From positions 1,736,001 through 1,800,000 of the forward strand of contig NZ_LS483364.1 of the NCBI RefSeq assembly GCF_900475275.1: DNA of 64,000 nucleotides, read 5' to 3'. Positions within the stretch are counted from its first letter, which is position 1; each line of letters opens with the position of its first letter. The position numbers and the translations under genes are program-made. The stretch is from Streptococcus sanguinis. GTDB lineage: Bacteria > Bacillota > Bacilli > Lactobacillales > Streptococcaceae. Below are positions 55,806 through 64,000 of this stretch, in pieces. The notes under the pieces are model-generated. The model was not told the DNA's origin and did not search any database. It was given only the letters and a program-made list of their open reading frames with translations.

Positions 55806-55986
55806 AAAAAACTTCACCAATTGGGTGAAGCTTGTGATTTGTTAGGAGATTTATGATGAAAAAATTCTAAATTATTCTTATTCTTTGAGTGGCTCATACC
55901 TCGCAAGTCTTCTAGTCTTCAAGCTTTGGTTACAGGACTTTAAGGGATGTTTACATTGTCATTGGTCCTACCTCTTTCTTTGATTT
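55806..55986 (-). ncRNA. Candidate cia-dependent small RNA (csRNA)
   Basis: About 180 nt from the 55993 promoter to the 55812 terminator. An AGGAC/GTCCT hairpin is near the 5' end. Near the 3' end the RNA reads CATCATAAATCTCCTAAC, which is complementary to AGGAGATTTATGATG, a full Shine-Dalgarno plus start codon. This matches how pneumococcal csRNAs recognise targets. Micro-ORFs here lack a properly spaced site, so it seems non-coding. Confidence 0.65.
55812..55830 (-). terminator. Terminator of the csRNA-like unit
   Basis: CTTCACC / GGTGAAG stem with T7 on the minus strand. Confidence 0.85.
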
Positions 55987-55992
55987 GACAAT

Positions 55993-56045
55993 AGTATAAT
56001 CCCTCAAACTTAAAGCCCACTTATAAATAACTTGCAGGAAACTTA
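55993..56045 (-). promoter_or_regulatory. CiaR-type promoter of the csRNA-like unit
   Basis: Minus-strand half-sites at 56045, 56034 (CAAG), 56023 and 56012, again exactly 11 bp apart; the proximal pair is TATAAG-TGGGC-TTTAAG. Ten bases later is the -10 TATACT (55998-55993). No -35. It begins just past the recG stop codon. Confidence 0.75.
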
Positions 56046-56058
56046 ATTCAAAGAACCT

Positions 56059-58074
56059 TTAATCTAGGTAATCTCGCTTGTCCAAATGAAGAGCGATCAA
56101 GTGCCAATTAGGATCTGTCCGCCAGTTCGGATCAGCTGTAATCTGGCTGGCAACCTTTCTGGCTTCTTCTAAAATCGGATAATCTTCCACGATGTCTGCC
56201 ACTTGAAACTCAGGAATACCAGACTGCCGAGTGCCAAAGATTTCTCCAGAGCCTCGCATTTTCAGATCCTCCTCAGCCAGCAGGAAACCATCGGTCGTCT
56301 CAGTCATGATTTTCATGCGGCGCTTGCCCGACTCCGTCTTAGGATTGGCAACAAGGACGGCATAAGACTGCTTGTTCCCTCGGCCGACACGGCCTCTCAG
56401 CTGATGAAGCTGGCTGAGCCCGAAGCGGTCCGCATCCATAATGACCATCACCGTAGCATTGGGGACGTTGACTCCGACCTCAATGACCGTGGTAGAGACC
56501 AGAATATCAGTCCGTCCTTCCTTGAAGTCCTGCATAATCGCCTCTTTTTCCTCGTTCTTCATCTTGCCATGAAGCAGAGCCACTTGGGTCTGCCGACCAA
56601 AATAGGCTGTCAGTTCTTCTTCTAGGGCAATGGCATTCTTAAGATCCAGCGCCTCAGATTCCTCAATCAAGGGAGAAATAAAGTAGACCTGAGCGCCCTT
56701 GTGGAGCTCTTTTTTCAGCCAGTCGAGGACGACTTCCAGCTGCTCATGCTTGACCCAGCGAGTGATGATAGGCTTGCGTCCTGCCGGCATCTGGTCAATA
56801 ATGGACACATCCATATCACCAAAAGCTGTAATAGCAAGGGTTCTGGGAATTGGTGTCGCCGTCATCATGAGGACATCAGGATTGTCTCCCTTTTCCCGTA
56901 AAATCCGGCGCTGCTCCACCCCAAAGCGATGCTGCTCGTCAATAATGACCAAGCCCAATGCATGGTAACGGACTGCTTCCTGAATCAAGGCATGAGTTCC
57001 GACAATCATGTCCACCTGACCGTTTTCAATCGCTGCCAAGGTTTCCCGGCGCTCAGCTGCTTTCATCCCACCAGTTAGCAGGGCAAGCTTCAATTCTGGA
57101 AAAAGCTGAGCTAGACTGTCAAAATGCTGCTCAGCCAAAATTTCTGTTGGAACCATCAGAGCTGACTGAAAGCCAGCTGTATAAACAGCATACATAGCCA
57201 AACCAGCGACAACAGTCTTTCCACTTCCCACATCCCCCTGCAGCAGACGATTCATGTGTCCAGGCGACCGCAAATCCTGCAAAATCTCTGTCAGACTGCG
57301 CTCCTGAGCCGAAGTCAGCTCAAAAGGTAAGCTCTGCTTTTTCTCGGCTACAGCATCCGACTGCCAATCAATTTTTAATCCATTGCTGACAGCCTTGGTT
57401 TCTCTCTTTAAGACCTGCAGCTGCATTTGGAAATAAAAGAGTTCTTCAAATTTAACCCGCCGAAGAGCTTGCTTGTAGTCCGCCAAGTCCTTTGGAAAAT
57501 GCATAGCCCGCACAGCCTCCACTCTGCTCACTAGCTGGTAGCGTTCCAGCAGGGGCTGGGGCAGATTTTCCTCTAAGAGCAAATCCAATCCTTGGTCAAA
57601 GGCAGTCTTAATCAGTTTGACCAAACTGGCCTGACTAATTCCCTGAGCCAGCCGATAGACAGGCTGCAAGTCGTCCTCTACCTGAGCCAGCAGTTTCATG
57701 CCAGTCAGACTGGCCTTGGCTTTGTCCCACTTGCCAAAGACGGCTATATTAGCTCCCACTTCAATCTTATCTGCCAGATAAGGCTGGTTAAAGAAGTTAA
57801 CTGCCAGAGCGACTTCTCCCTGCTTGATAGTAAAGCGCAGGCGGTTGCGTTTGTAGCCATAATACTGGACATTAGCCGGAGTCACTACCTGACCAGAAAC
57901 AACCGCCTTTTCTCCATCCTCCAGGTCTAGGACATTCTTACTCTTAAAATCCTCATAACGAAAAGGAAAATAAAGCAGTAAATCCTGCAAGGTCTCTAGA
58001 CCCAGCTTGGTAAATTTTTCTGCTGATTTCGGTCCCACACCAGGCAGAACCGTCAAAGGTTGGTGTAAATTCAT
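56059..58074 (-). CDS. recG: ATP-dependent DNA helicase RecG
   Basis: 671 residues. N-terminal wedge/OB domain, Walker A GDVGSGKTVVAGLA, DEQH box IIDEQHRFGVEQ and motif VI QLRGRVGRG. Remodels stalled replication forks and Holliday junctions. Follows alr on the same strand. Confidence 0.97.
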   Translation of the reverse strand: MNLHQPLTVLPGVGPKSAEKFTKLGLETLQDLLLYFPFRYEDFKSKNVLDLEDGEKAVVSGQVVTPANVQYYGYKRNRLRFTIKQGEVALAVNFFNQPYLADKIEVGANIAVFGKWDKAKASLTGMKLLAQVEDDLQPVYRLAQGISQASLVKLIKTAFDQGLDLLLEENLPQPLLERYQLVSRVEAVRAMHFPKDLADYKQALRRVKFEELFYFQMQLQVLKRETKAVSNGLKIDWQSDAVAEKKQSLPFELTSAQERSLTEILQDLRSPGHMNRLLQGDVGSGKTVVAGLAMYAVYTAGFQSALMVPTEILAEQHFDSLAQLFPELKLALLTGGMKAAERRETLAAIENGQVDMIVGTHALIQEAVRYHALGLVIIDEQHRFGVEQRRILREKGDNPDVLMMTATPIPRTLAITAFGDMDVSIIDQMPAGRKPIITRWVKHEQLEVVLDWLKKELHKGAQVYFISPLIEESEALDLKNAIALEEELTAYFGRQTQVALLHGKMKNEEKEAIMQDFKEGRTDILVSTTVIEVGVNVPNATVMVIMDADRFGLSQLHQLRGRVGRGNKQSYAVLVANPKTESGKRRMKIMTETTDGFLLAEEDLKMRGSGEIFGTRQSGIPEFQVADIVEDYPILEEARKVASQITADPNWRTDPNWHLIALHLDKRDYLD

Positions 58075-58180
58075 AATTCCTCTTTCAGTTCTGATAATGC
58101 TGCGGAGCTAAAATCACAGACAGGCGGGACCAAGCTAGAACATTATCAAGTACTTCAAGCGGTTCCCTGCATTAATGTTC

Positions 58181-59287
58181 TTAGTCTTTATAGACCCTCA
58201 GTACACGGTCGCTAATCAAGCAAACCACCTCATAGTTAATGGTGCCGCGCTTTTCTGCCACGTCTGTCGCCGTAATGGTCTCCGCTCCGCTATTTCCAAT
58301 CAACACAACCGGCGTGCCAAGGGGATAAGCCTGAGGCAGGCGCACTGTAATTTGGTCCATGGAAACGCGGCCAACAATAGGGCAGCGCTGACCATCAATC
58401 AAGACATCAAAGCCCTGCATATCGCGTGTCCAGCCATCCGCATAACCCAAAGGAATGGTGCCAATCCACTCTTGAGACTCGCTGGTGTAGGTGGCTCCAT
58501 AGCCAACATCTGCTCCAGCCTCTACTTCCTTGATATGTACCAATTCTGAGACCAGAGACAGAGCCGGCTTGAATTCGTAAGGAAGTTTTAAAACAGTTCC
58601 GCTAGGGTTGAGGCCATAAATGATATCCCCCAGCCGGACGGCATTTAGAACAGTCTCACTGTGCCAGAGAGAGGTGGCAGAATTACTAGCGTGAACGAGA
58701 GGAGGAACACTGTCCAGCTCAGATAAGATCTGATGGAAACGAGCCAGCTGGGCTTCAAACTTATAGTGATCCACTTCATCTGCCGTTGCAAAGTGGGTAA
58801 AAATTCCCTCTGCGACAGCCCCAGCAGCCTGCAAGCGATGGACTGCCTCCTGAGCTTCCTGACTATCTCGAAAACCAATCCGCCTCATACCAGAGTCAAT
58901 CTTGATATGAAAATTCAATCCTGTTAAGTCTTTTTCCGCAGCTAAAGCTAAATCCAACCACTCCAGACTGGCTACAGTCAGAGAGACCTTTCCCTTTCTA
59001 GCCAGCGGAAGCGCAGACAGATCTGATACTCCTAGCACCAGAATTTTTTTGCCGATACCAGCTGAGCGCAGCTCCAAGGCTTCATCGATATTAGACACAC
59101 AAAATCCATCTACAAGGGGCTCAATATGCCTAGAAACCTCAATAGCTCCATGACCATAAGCATTGGCTTTAACGACAGCCCACTTCTCAGTCGTCTGAGG
59201 CAGATGGGCACTCAGTTGTCTAATATTAAAAGCAATGGCAGCTAAATCAATCACTGCCTTGCTAGGTCTATGCAGACTAGCTTTCAT
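58181..59287 (-). CDS. alr: Alanine racemase
   Basis: 368 residues. PLP-binding Lys40 in [16 protein letters not shown] and the second catalytic base Tyr in [11 protein letters not shown]. Supplies D-alanine for cell wall. The second of two adjacent ATGs is chosen (GGAGG six bases away; three from the first). Start overlaps the acpS gene by 11 bp. Confidence 0.97.
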   Translation of the reverse strand: MKASLHRPSKAVIDLAAIAFNIRQLSAHLPQTTEKWAVVKANAYGHGAIEVSRHIEPLVDGFCVSNIDEALELRSAGIGKKILVLGVSDLSALPLARKGKVSLTVASLEWLDLALAAEKDLTGLNFHIKIDSGMRRIGFRDSQEAQEAVHRLQAAGAVAEGIFTHFATADEVDHYKFEAQLARFHQILSELDSVPPLVHASNSATSLWHSETVLNAVRLGDIIYGLNPSGTVLKLPYEFKPALSLVSELVHIKEVEAGADVGYGATYTSESQEWIGTIPLGYADGWTRDMQGFDVLIDGQRCPIVGRVSMDQITVRLPQAYPLGTPVVLIGNSGAETITATDVAEKRGTINYEVVCLISDRVLRVYKD

Positions 59288-59639
59288 CATTTTCCTCCAA
59301 AATAACGCTGGCTGTAACTAGGCCAACAGCATGGCTGAGCGAAATCCAAACCTTGCCAGTAAAAGGTGACCGGCTGAAATAAGGCGCTCCCTGACGGTCA
59401 TTTAAAATCTCTAAGTCCTGAAACCTGAGCTTACCGATGCCAGTTCCCCAAGCTTTAGAAAAAGCCTCCTTGGCAGCCCAACGGCCAGCTAGAAATTCGA
59501 TTTTCCGCTTACCGGATAACTCCTCAAAACGAGAAAGCTCCGCCTCGGTCAGCACCTTCTTTGCAAAGCGGGCATTTTTCAGATAGGCTCGCTCAATGGC
59601 AGCCAGCTCTTCTATGTCAATTCCGTGTCCTTTTATCAT
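59277..59639 (-). CDS. acpS: Holo-[acyl-carrier-protein] synthase
   Basis: 120 residues. Signature [16 protein letters not shown] and [16 protein letters not shown]. Transfers phosphopantetheine from CoA to acyl carrier protein. Coupled to alr; separated from the upstream DAHP synthase gene by a terminator. Confidence 0.96.
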   Translation of the reverse strand: MIKGHGIDIEELAAIERAYLKNARFAKKVLTEAELSRFEELSGKRKIEFLAGRWAAKEAFSKAWGTGIGKLRFQDLEILNDRQGAPYFSRSPFTGKVWISLSHAVGLVTASVILEENDES

Positions 59640-59662
59640 ATCATTCTCTGGAAAGGTGACAA

Positions 59663-59688
59663 AACTCAGCTGGGCCGCCAGCTGAGTT
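59663..59688 (-). terminator. Terminator between the DAHP synthase and acpS genes
   Basis: Perfect 11-bp stem AACTCAGCTGG / CCAGCTGAGTT with loop GCCG; TTTTG on the minus strand. Confidence 0.8.
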
Positions 59689-59746
59689 CGTCTTCACCCG
59701 ACAGTTAGTCCTCTTTACAGGTCAAGACTGTCCCTTTCAATTTTCC

Positions 59747-60778
59747 TTATTTATCTAAAGTGTTGTAAATTTCTTCAATGAGCTGAACTGTATTATCCCA
59801 ACCCAGGCAAGGGTCTGTGATAGATTTACCAAAGACTTCCGGCTCATTTTGCCGACCGTCCTCCAGATAAGACTCAATCATAAAACCACGAACCGCTCTC
59901 TTAATCTTTTCGTTCCAATCCCGATTCAGCAAGGTCTGACGTACAATCCTAATCTGTTCCAGATACTGCTTGCCAGAGTTATCGTGATTGGTATCGATGA
60001 CGATGAAAGGATTCTCCAAGCCCATCTTTTCATAGTAGGAAATGGCATCCAGCATATTCTCATAGTAGAAATTTGGGATATTTTTACCGTATTCATTGGT
60101 AGCCCCACGCAGAATAACATGAGCCAAAGGATTCCCAGAGGTTTCTACTTCCTGACCATGAAAAAGGAAAGTCTGCTTATTTTGTGCTGCATAGACAGCA
60201 TTAAACATAACCCCCAGATTGCCAGAAGTTGGATTTTTCATGCCGACCGGAGCGTCAATCCCAGACGCTACAAAGCGATGCTCCTGGTCTTCAACTGAGC
60301 GAGCTCCCACAGCATGATAGCTGACCAAGTCGTCTACCAGCACAAGATTGGACGGATAGAGCATCTCATCAGCCGTCGTCAGACCAGTCTCTGTAATGAC
60401 ACGGTAGTGCAGCTGACGAACAGCCTGCAAACCATTGATAAGGCTAGGTGCTTTAGAAGTATCCGGCTGGTGAACCAAGCCCTTATAGCCATCCCCATTG
60501 GTCCGCGGCTTAGCAGTATAGACGCGCATGACGATAAAAATCTTATCTGCGACCTTCTTCTGCAGCTCTGACAAGCGGCGGGCATACTCCAGCACAGCCT
60601 CTTCATTGTCTGATGAGCAAGGACCAATCACCAAGAGAATACGCTCGTCTTCCCCACTGAGAATCTCAGCTAGTTCTTGGTCTCGCTTGTTTTTATGAGT
60701 CAAGGCCTGACCAGTCAGTCTGGTTCTGGACTTAATCTGCTCAATGTCAATCTTCTGACCTTTTTCGATAAATGCCAT
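59747..60778 (-). CDS. 3-deoxy-7-phosphoheptulonate synthase (type I), copy 2
   Basis: 343 residues. Type I DAHP synthase motifs: LLVIGPCSSDNEEAVLEYA with the metal Cys, RVYTAKPRTNGDGYKGL and NHDNSGKQYLEQIR. First step of the shikimate pathway. It begins one base after the stop of copy 1 and is very similar along its whole length, a tandem duplication. Possibly the copies differ in feedback inhibition. Confidence 0.95.
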   Translation of the reverse strand: MAFIEKGQKIDIEQIKSRTRLTGQALTHKNKRDQELAEILSGEDERILLVIGPCSSDNEEAVLEYARRLSELQKKVADKIFIVMRVYTAKPRTNGDGYKGLVHQPDTSKAPSLINGLQAVRQLHYRVITETGLTTADEMLYPSNLVLVDDLVSYHAVGARSVEDQEHRFVASGIDAPVGMKNPTSGNLGVMFNAVYAAQNKQTFLFHGQEVETSGNPLAHVILRGATNEYGKNIPNFYYENMLDAISYYEKMGLENPFIVIDTNHDNSGKQYLEQIRIVRQTLLNRDWNEKIKRAVRGFMIESYLEDGRQNEPEVFGKSITDPCLGWDNTVQLIEEIYNTLDK

Positions 60779-60779
60779 A

Positions 60780-61811
60780 CTATTTTCCTAATGTATCATA
60801 AATTTCACGAACCAGCTGTTCTGTATTAGCCCAGCCCAGACAAGGGTCAGTAATGGACTTACCAAAGACTTCTGGCTCGTCCTGACGGCCGTCTTCCAGG
60901 TAAGACTCAATCATAAAGCCCCGTACGGTAGCCTTAATCTTTTCATTCCAGTCTCGGTTAATCAGAGTCTGGCGAACGATACGAACCTGCTCCAGATACT
61001 GCTTACCAGAGTTATCATGATTGGTGTCAATGATGATAAAGGGATTTTCTAAGCCCATTTTTTCATACTGAGCAATGGTATCCAGCAGGTTATCATAATA
61101 GTAATTGGGAATATTCTTGCCGTATTCATTCAGAGCACCGCGCAAGATGGCATGCGCCAAAGGGTTGCCAGACGTTTCGACTTCCTTACCAGCGAATAGA
61201 AAACTCTGCTTGTTCTGAGCTGCATAGATACCGTTAAACATGACATTGAGATTACCAGAAGTCGGATTTTTCAAACCAGTCGGCAGATCTGCTCCACTAG
61301 CCACAAAGCGGTGCTGCTGGTCTTCGACCGAGCGAGCTCCCACAGCCATGTAAGAAATCAAATCATCTACCAGAGGCAGATTTTCTGGATAGAGCATCTC
61401 ATCAGCTGTGGTCATGCCCGTTTCAGAAATAACCCGATAGTGCAGATTGCGGACTGCCTTAATGCCGTTAATCAGACTAGGAGCGGCTGTCGCATTAGGC
61501 TGATGAATAAGCCCTTTGTAGCCATCTCCGTTCGTCCGAGGCTTAGCAGTATAAACCCGCATGACCATGAAAATGCGGTCTTTTACTTCTTCTTGGAGAG
61601 CAGATAGACGCTTGGCATACTCCAACACCGCTTCTTCATTATCTGAAGAGCAGGGACCGATAACCAAGAGAATGCGGTCATCTTGGCCACGCAGAATTGC
61701 TTCCAACTCTCGGTCACGCTTTTCCTTGCGAGCTAACATGTCGCCTTCTAGCTTAGCAAGTTGGCGAACTTCTGCCACATCAATGGGTTGACTAGTTGCT
61801 TTAAAGGTCAT
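60780..61811 (-). CDS. 3-deoxy-7-phosphoheptulonate synthase (type I), copy 1
   Basis: 343 residues, same motifs as copy 2 (LLVIGPCSSDNEEAVLEYA, MVMRVYTAKPRTNGDGYKGL). The N-terminal 40 residues and the region around DATAAPSL/SKAPSL differ most between copies. Lies 21 bp after secA on the same strand. The secA-aro-aro-acpS-alr-recG order is common in streptococci. Confidence 0.95.
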   Translation of the reverse strand: MTFKATSQPIDVAEVRQLAKLEGDMLARKEKRDRELEAILRGQDDRILLVIGPCSSDNEEAVLEYAKRLSALQEEVKDRIFMVMRVYTAKPRTNGDGYKGLIHQPNATAAPSLINGIKAVRNLHYRVISETGMTTADEMLYPENLPLVDDLISYMAVGARSVEDQQHRFVASGADLPTGLKNPTSGNLNVMFNGIYAAQNKQSFLFAGKEVETSGNPLAHAILRGALNEYGKNIPNYYYDNLLDTIAQYEKMGLENPFIIIDTNHDNSGKQYLEQVRIVRQTLINRDWNEKIKATVRGFMIESYLEDGRQDEPEVFGKSITDPCLGWANTEQLVREIYDTLGK

Positions 61812-61832
61812 CTATTCTCCTTCTTTTATGTT

Positions 61833-64000
61833 TTACTTTTTGCGGCCGTGACAGTTCTTGAACTTCTTGCCAGAACCACATGGACAAGGGTCATTTCTCT
61901 TTACATTAGACAGGTTTACATTCTCAGGCATATTTGGCGCCTTGGCAGAGATATTGCGGGTAGCTGTGGTATTGATAGCCCGCTCTGTCCGAGGGCGCTC
62001 TTGCTCATGAATCTGCGCTTTCATCATCAGACGAGTTACATCGAATTCAATAGAGCCAATCATGTCGTTGAACATACGGAAGCTTTCTGCTTGATATTCG
62101 ACAACTGGGTTATTTTGTGCATAACCGCGCAGTCCAACAGCATTGCGCAGCTGGTCAAGGGCGTCGATATGGTCAGTCCACTTGCTGTCCACCACGCGCA
62201 GAATCAAGACCTTCTGGAATTCACGCACAGCTTCTTCATCTCGCAGCTTAGCAATCTGACTGTCATAGACTTCCAATGCACGTTCAAACAGATAATCTTT
62301 GATTTCTTGATCAGACTTGCCTTCCAAATCACTGTCAGAAATGGAATCTTCTGAAACCAAGTTATACTTAGCAAAGTTTAAAATCGCTTCAATCTTATCA
62401 TCCTGATCAGAGTGGCTGCTACCATCAACGATACGGTTGATCGTCCGTTTAATCATAGCATGGATTTCAGGACTGAGGTCACGGTCAGCAGTAATGACAT
62501 CGTGGCGCTCAGCATAGATAATTTCCCGCTGCTCACGCATTACGTCATCATACTGCAAGACTTGTTTCCGTGTATCGTAGTTATTTCCTTCGACACGCTT
62601 CTGAGCTGCCTCTACCTGACGGGTCAGCATGCCAGACTTGATAACAGAATCTTCGTCACTAAGGTTCATTCGATCCAAGAGGGCTTTAATGCGCTCTGAA
62701 CCAAAGCGGCGCATCAGCTCATCTTCCAGTGATAGATAGAACTGTGACTCACCTGGATCACCCTGACGACCTGAACGTCCACGCAGCTGATTATCAATCC
62801 GGCGGCTTTCATGGCGCTCTGTACCGATAACGCAGAGTCCCCCCAGTTCGCGAACACCTTCACCCAACTTGATGTCGGTTCCCCGTCCGGCCATATTGGT
62901 CGCAATAGTAACCGCACCACGTTGGCCGGCGTTCATGATAATTTGTGCTTCTTTATAGTGGTTTTTCGCATTGAGGACTTCGTGAGGAACCCCAGCTTCT
63001 ACCAATTTCTTAGAAATATAATCACTGGTTTCAACCGCAACGGTACCGACCAGAACTGGCTGGCCTTTTTCATGACGCTCTTTAACATCCTGAACAACTG
63101 CCTTAAACTTAGAATCAATACTTGGGTAAAGCAGGTCAGAATGGTCAATACGCGCTACCGGACGGTTGGTTGGAATCGGAATAACACGAATGTTATATGT
63201 TTCGCGGAACTCTTCTTCCTCCGTCTTAGCTGTACCTGTCATACCGGACAGCTTCTTATACATACGGAAGAGGTTCTGATAAGTAATGGAAGCAGAAGTC
63301 TTTGTTTCTTCCTGAATCGGCACACCTTCTTTAGCTTCAATCGCTTGGTGGAGACCGTCAGAGTAACGACGTCCTTCCATTGTCCGACCGGTAAACTGAT
63401 CGACAATCAGAATTTCATGATCTTCACTGACCACATAGTCAATGTCAAGGAGCATGATGTAGTTAGCTCGCAGGGCATTGTCGATAAAGTGAGTCAGGGC
63501 AACATTTTCAATATCATAGAGATTGTCCAGCTTGAAGTAGCTTTCTGCCTTGTCAATCCCTGAATCAGACAGACCAATCGTCTTAGACTGAACATCGATG
63601 ATGTAGTCGTCCTTATCCAGAGATTTGACATAGTGGTCAGCCATATGATAAAGCTGGTTGGTATCTGAAGAAACCGGTCCTGAAACAATCAGCGGTGTCC
63701 GAGCTTCGTCAATCAGGATTGAGTCCACCTCATCGACCAAGGCATAATTGAGTGGGCGCTGTACCATGTTTTCAGCTCGAACTACCATGTTATCACGCAG
63801 GTAGTCAAAGCCAATCTCAGCATTGGTTGAATAGGTAATATCACAAGCGTATGCTTCTTTTTTCTCAGATGGAGACTTAGCTGCCAGATTGATACCAACA
63901 GAAAGGCCCAGCCAAGAATAGAGTTCACCCATTTCGGTCGCGTCACGCTCAGTCAGGTATTCATTGACTGTGACAACGTGCACACCTTTTCCTGCAAGGG
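61833..64000 (-). CDS. secA: Preprotein translocase ATPase SecA (5' end outside the window)
   Basis: The frame runs through the window edge; at least 722 C-terminal residues are present. It has the second nucleotide-binding fold ([28 protein letters not shown]) and the C-terminal zinc motif [14 protein letters not shown] typical of housekeeping SecA1 rather than the accessory SecA2. Drives Sec export, including signal peptides such as GtfG's. The GTG at 63983 is internal, not the start. Confidence 0.97.
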   Translation of the reverse strand, partial: LAGKGVHVVTVNEYLTERDATEMGELYSWLGLSVGINLAAKSPSEKKEAYACDITYSTNAEIGFDYLRDNMVVRAENMVQRPLNYALVDEVDSILIDEARTPLIVSGPVSSDTNQLYHMADHYVKSLDKDDYIIDVQSKTIGLSDSGIDKAESYFKLDNLYDIENVALTHFIDNALRANYIMLLDIDYVVSEDHEILIVDQFTGRTMEGRRYSDGLHQAIEAKEGVPIQEETKTSASITYQNLFRMYKKLSGMTGTAKTEEEEFRETYNIRVIPIPTNRPVARIDHSDLLYPSIDSKFKAVVQDVKERHEKGQPVLVGTVAVETSDYISKKLVEAGVPHEVLNAKNHYKEAQIIMNAGQRGAVTIATNMAGRGTDIKLGEGVRELGGLCVIGTERHESRRIDNQLRGRSGRQGDPGESQFYLSLEDELMRRFGSERIKALLDRMNLSDEDSVIKSGMLTRQVEAAQKRVEGNNYDTRKQVLQYDDVMREQREIIYAERHDVITADRDLSPEIHAMIKRTINRIVDGSSHSDQDDKIEAILNFAKYNLVSEDSISDSDLEGKSDQEIKDYLFERALEVYDSQIAKLRDEEAVREFQKVLILRVVDSKWTDHIDALDQLRNAVGLRGYAQNNPVVEYQAESFRMFNDMIGSIEFDVTRLMMKAQIHEQERPRTERAINTTATRNISAKAPNMPENVNLSNVKRNDPCPCGSGKKFKNCHGRKK

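Noticed and set aside
55853..55870. Plus-strand ribosome binding site with ATGATGAAAAAATTC
   Set aside because: Only five codons before a stop. Better explained as the mirror image of the csRNA's anti-SD segment.
55889..55920. 27-codon ORF (MSHSKNKNN...) in the csRNA unit
   Set aside because: GAGGT touches the ATG with no spacer, and the frame runs through the terminator.
55700..56045. LytTR (ComE/BlpR-type) direct repeats as explanation for the 11-bp phased sites
   Set aside because: LytTR sites are 9-bp repeats about 21 bp apart with a different consensus; TAAG-N5-type spacing and 10 bp to the -10 fit CiaR better.
62811..63563. 250-codon plus-strand ORF inside secA
   Set aside because: Antisense to conserved SecA motifs; no start signal or family resemblance.
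1..64000. CRISPR arrays, IS elements, prophage, tRNA or rRNA genes
   Set aside because: No spaced direct-repeat array, transposase or integrase, cloverleaf or rRNA sequence was recognised.

Overview
The window looks like chromosomal DNA of a viridans Streptococcus of the sanguinis group, most like S. gordonii. The main clue is an rgg regulator directly upstream of a large secreted glucosyltransferase (gtfG type), with htpX-lemA next to it. Supporting clues are CodY, an LPXTG wall-anchored protein, ECF-type vitamin/metabolite transporters, GatCAB with AspRS, and many intrinsic terminators. The species call is inference. I saw no rRNA, tRNA, CRISPR array, IS element or prophage.

Layout. 1-6.4 kb: tail of an MFS transporter, gtfG, rgg and a regulatory intergenic region. 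6.4-7.9 kb: lemA-htpX. 8.0-13.1 kb: a TetR-controlled efflux operon (TetR, MFS pump, FtsX-type permease, ABC ATPase), then rsmG. 13.9-17.7 kb: nucleoside phosphorylase, a fused ECF ATPase and EcfT, but no substrate component. 17.9-23.8 kb: small metabolic and regulatory genes (SemiSWEET, DUF4299-like, TfoX-N/VOC/AraC, ABM, trhO, an XRE-membrane cassette). 23.9-29.5 kb: two ECF S components without an ATPase, a SAM hydrolase, two M20 peptidases and an amino-acid-binding lipoprotein. 29.6-40.8 kb: yebC, a lipoprotein, the conserved yqeG-yqeH-yhbY-nadD-yqeK-rsfS-methyltransferase-tmcAL cluster, a TVP38 protein, butanediol dehydrogenase and two decayed genes. 40.9-47.7 kb: gatCAB, aspS behind a T-box leader, a nicotinamidase-like gene and codY. 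47.9-55.3 kb: a coiled-coil LPXTG surface protein, an alanine aminotransferase, a universal stress protein, a HAD-MazG fusion and L-asparaginase. 55.3-56.06 kb: a non-coding interval with two CiaR-type promoters, one small-RNA-like unit and two overlapping micro-ORFs. 56.06-64 kb: recG, alr, acpS, two tandem DAHP synthases and secA (cut by the window end).

Most interesting points. (1) Between the asparaginase gene and recG, two tandem minus-strand transcription units each carry four AAG half-sites spaced exactly 11 bp, ending 10 bp upstream of a -10 box. This fits the CiaR direct repeat. One unit resembles a cia-dependent small RNA, with a stretch complementary to a Shine-Dalgarno plus start codon. 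The other encodes a cationic 25-residue peptide overlapped by an acidic amphipathic 18-residue peptide with an ideal ribosome binding site. (2) The T-box leader of aspS appears to carry an asparagine (AAC) rather than aspartate specifier. It precedes aspS and gatCAB, and the AspRS has His at the position linked to nondiscriminating enzymes, which suggests control by tRNA-Asn charging. (3) An ECF transporter seems to be split between two loci that also carry a nucleoside phosphorylase and a SAM hydrolase. (4) At least two genes are recent-looking remnants, visible only when frames are joined.
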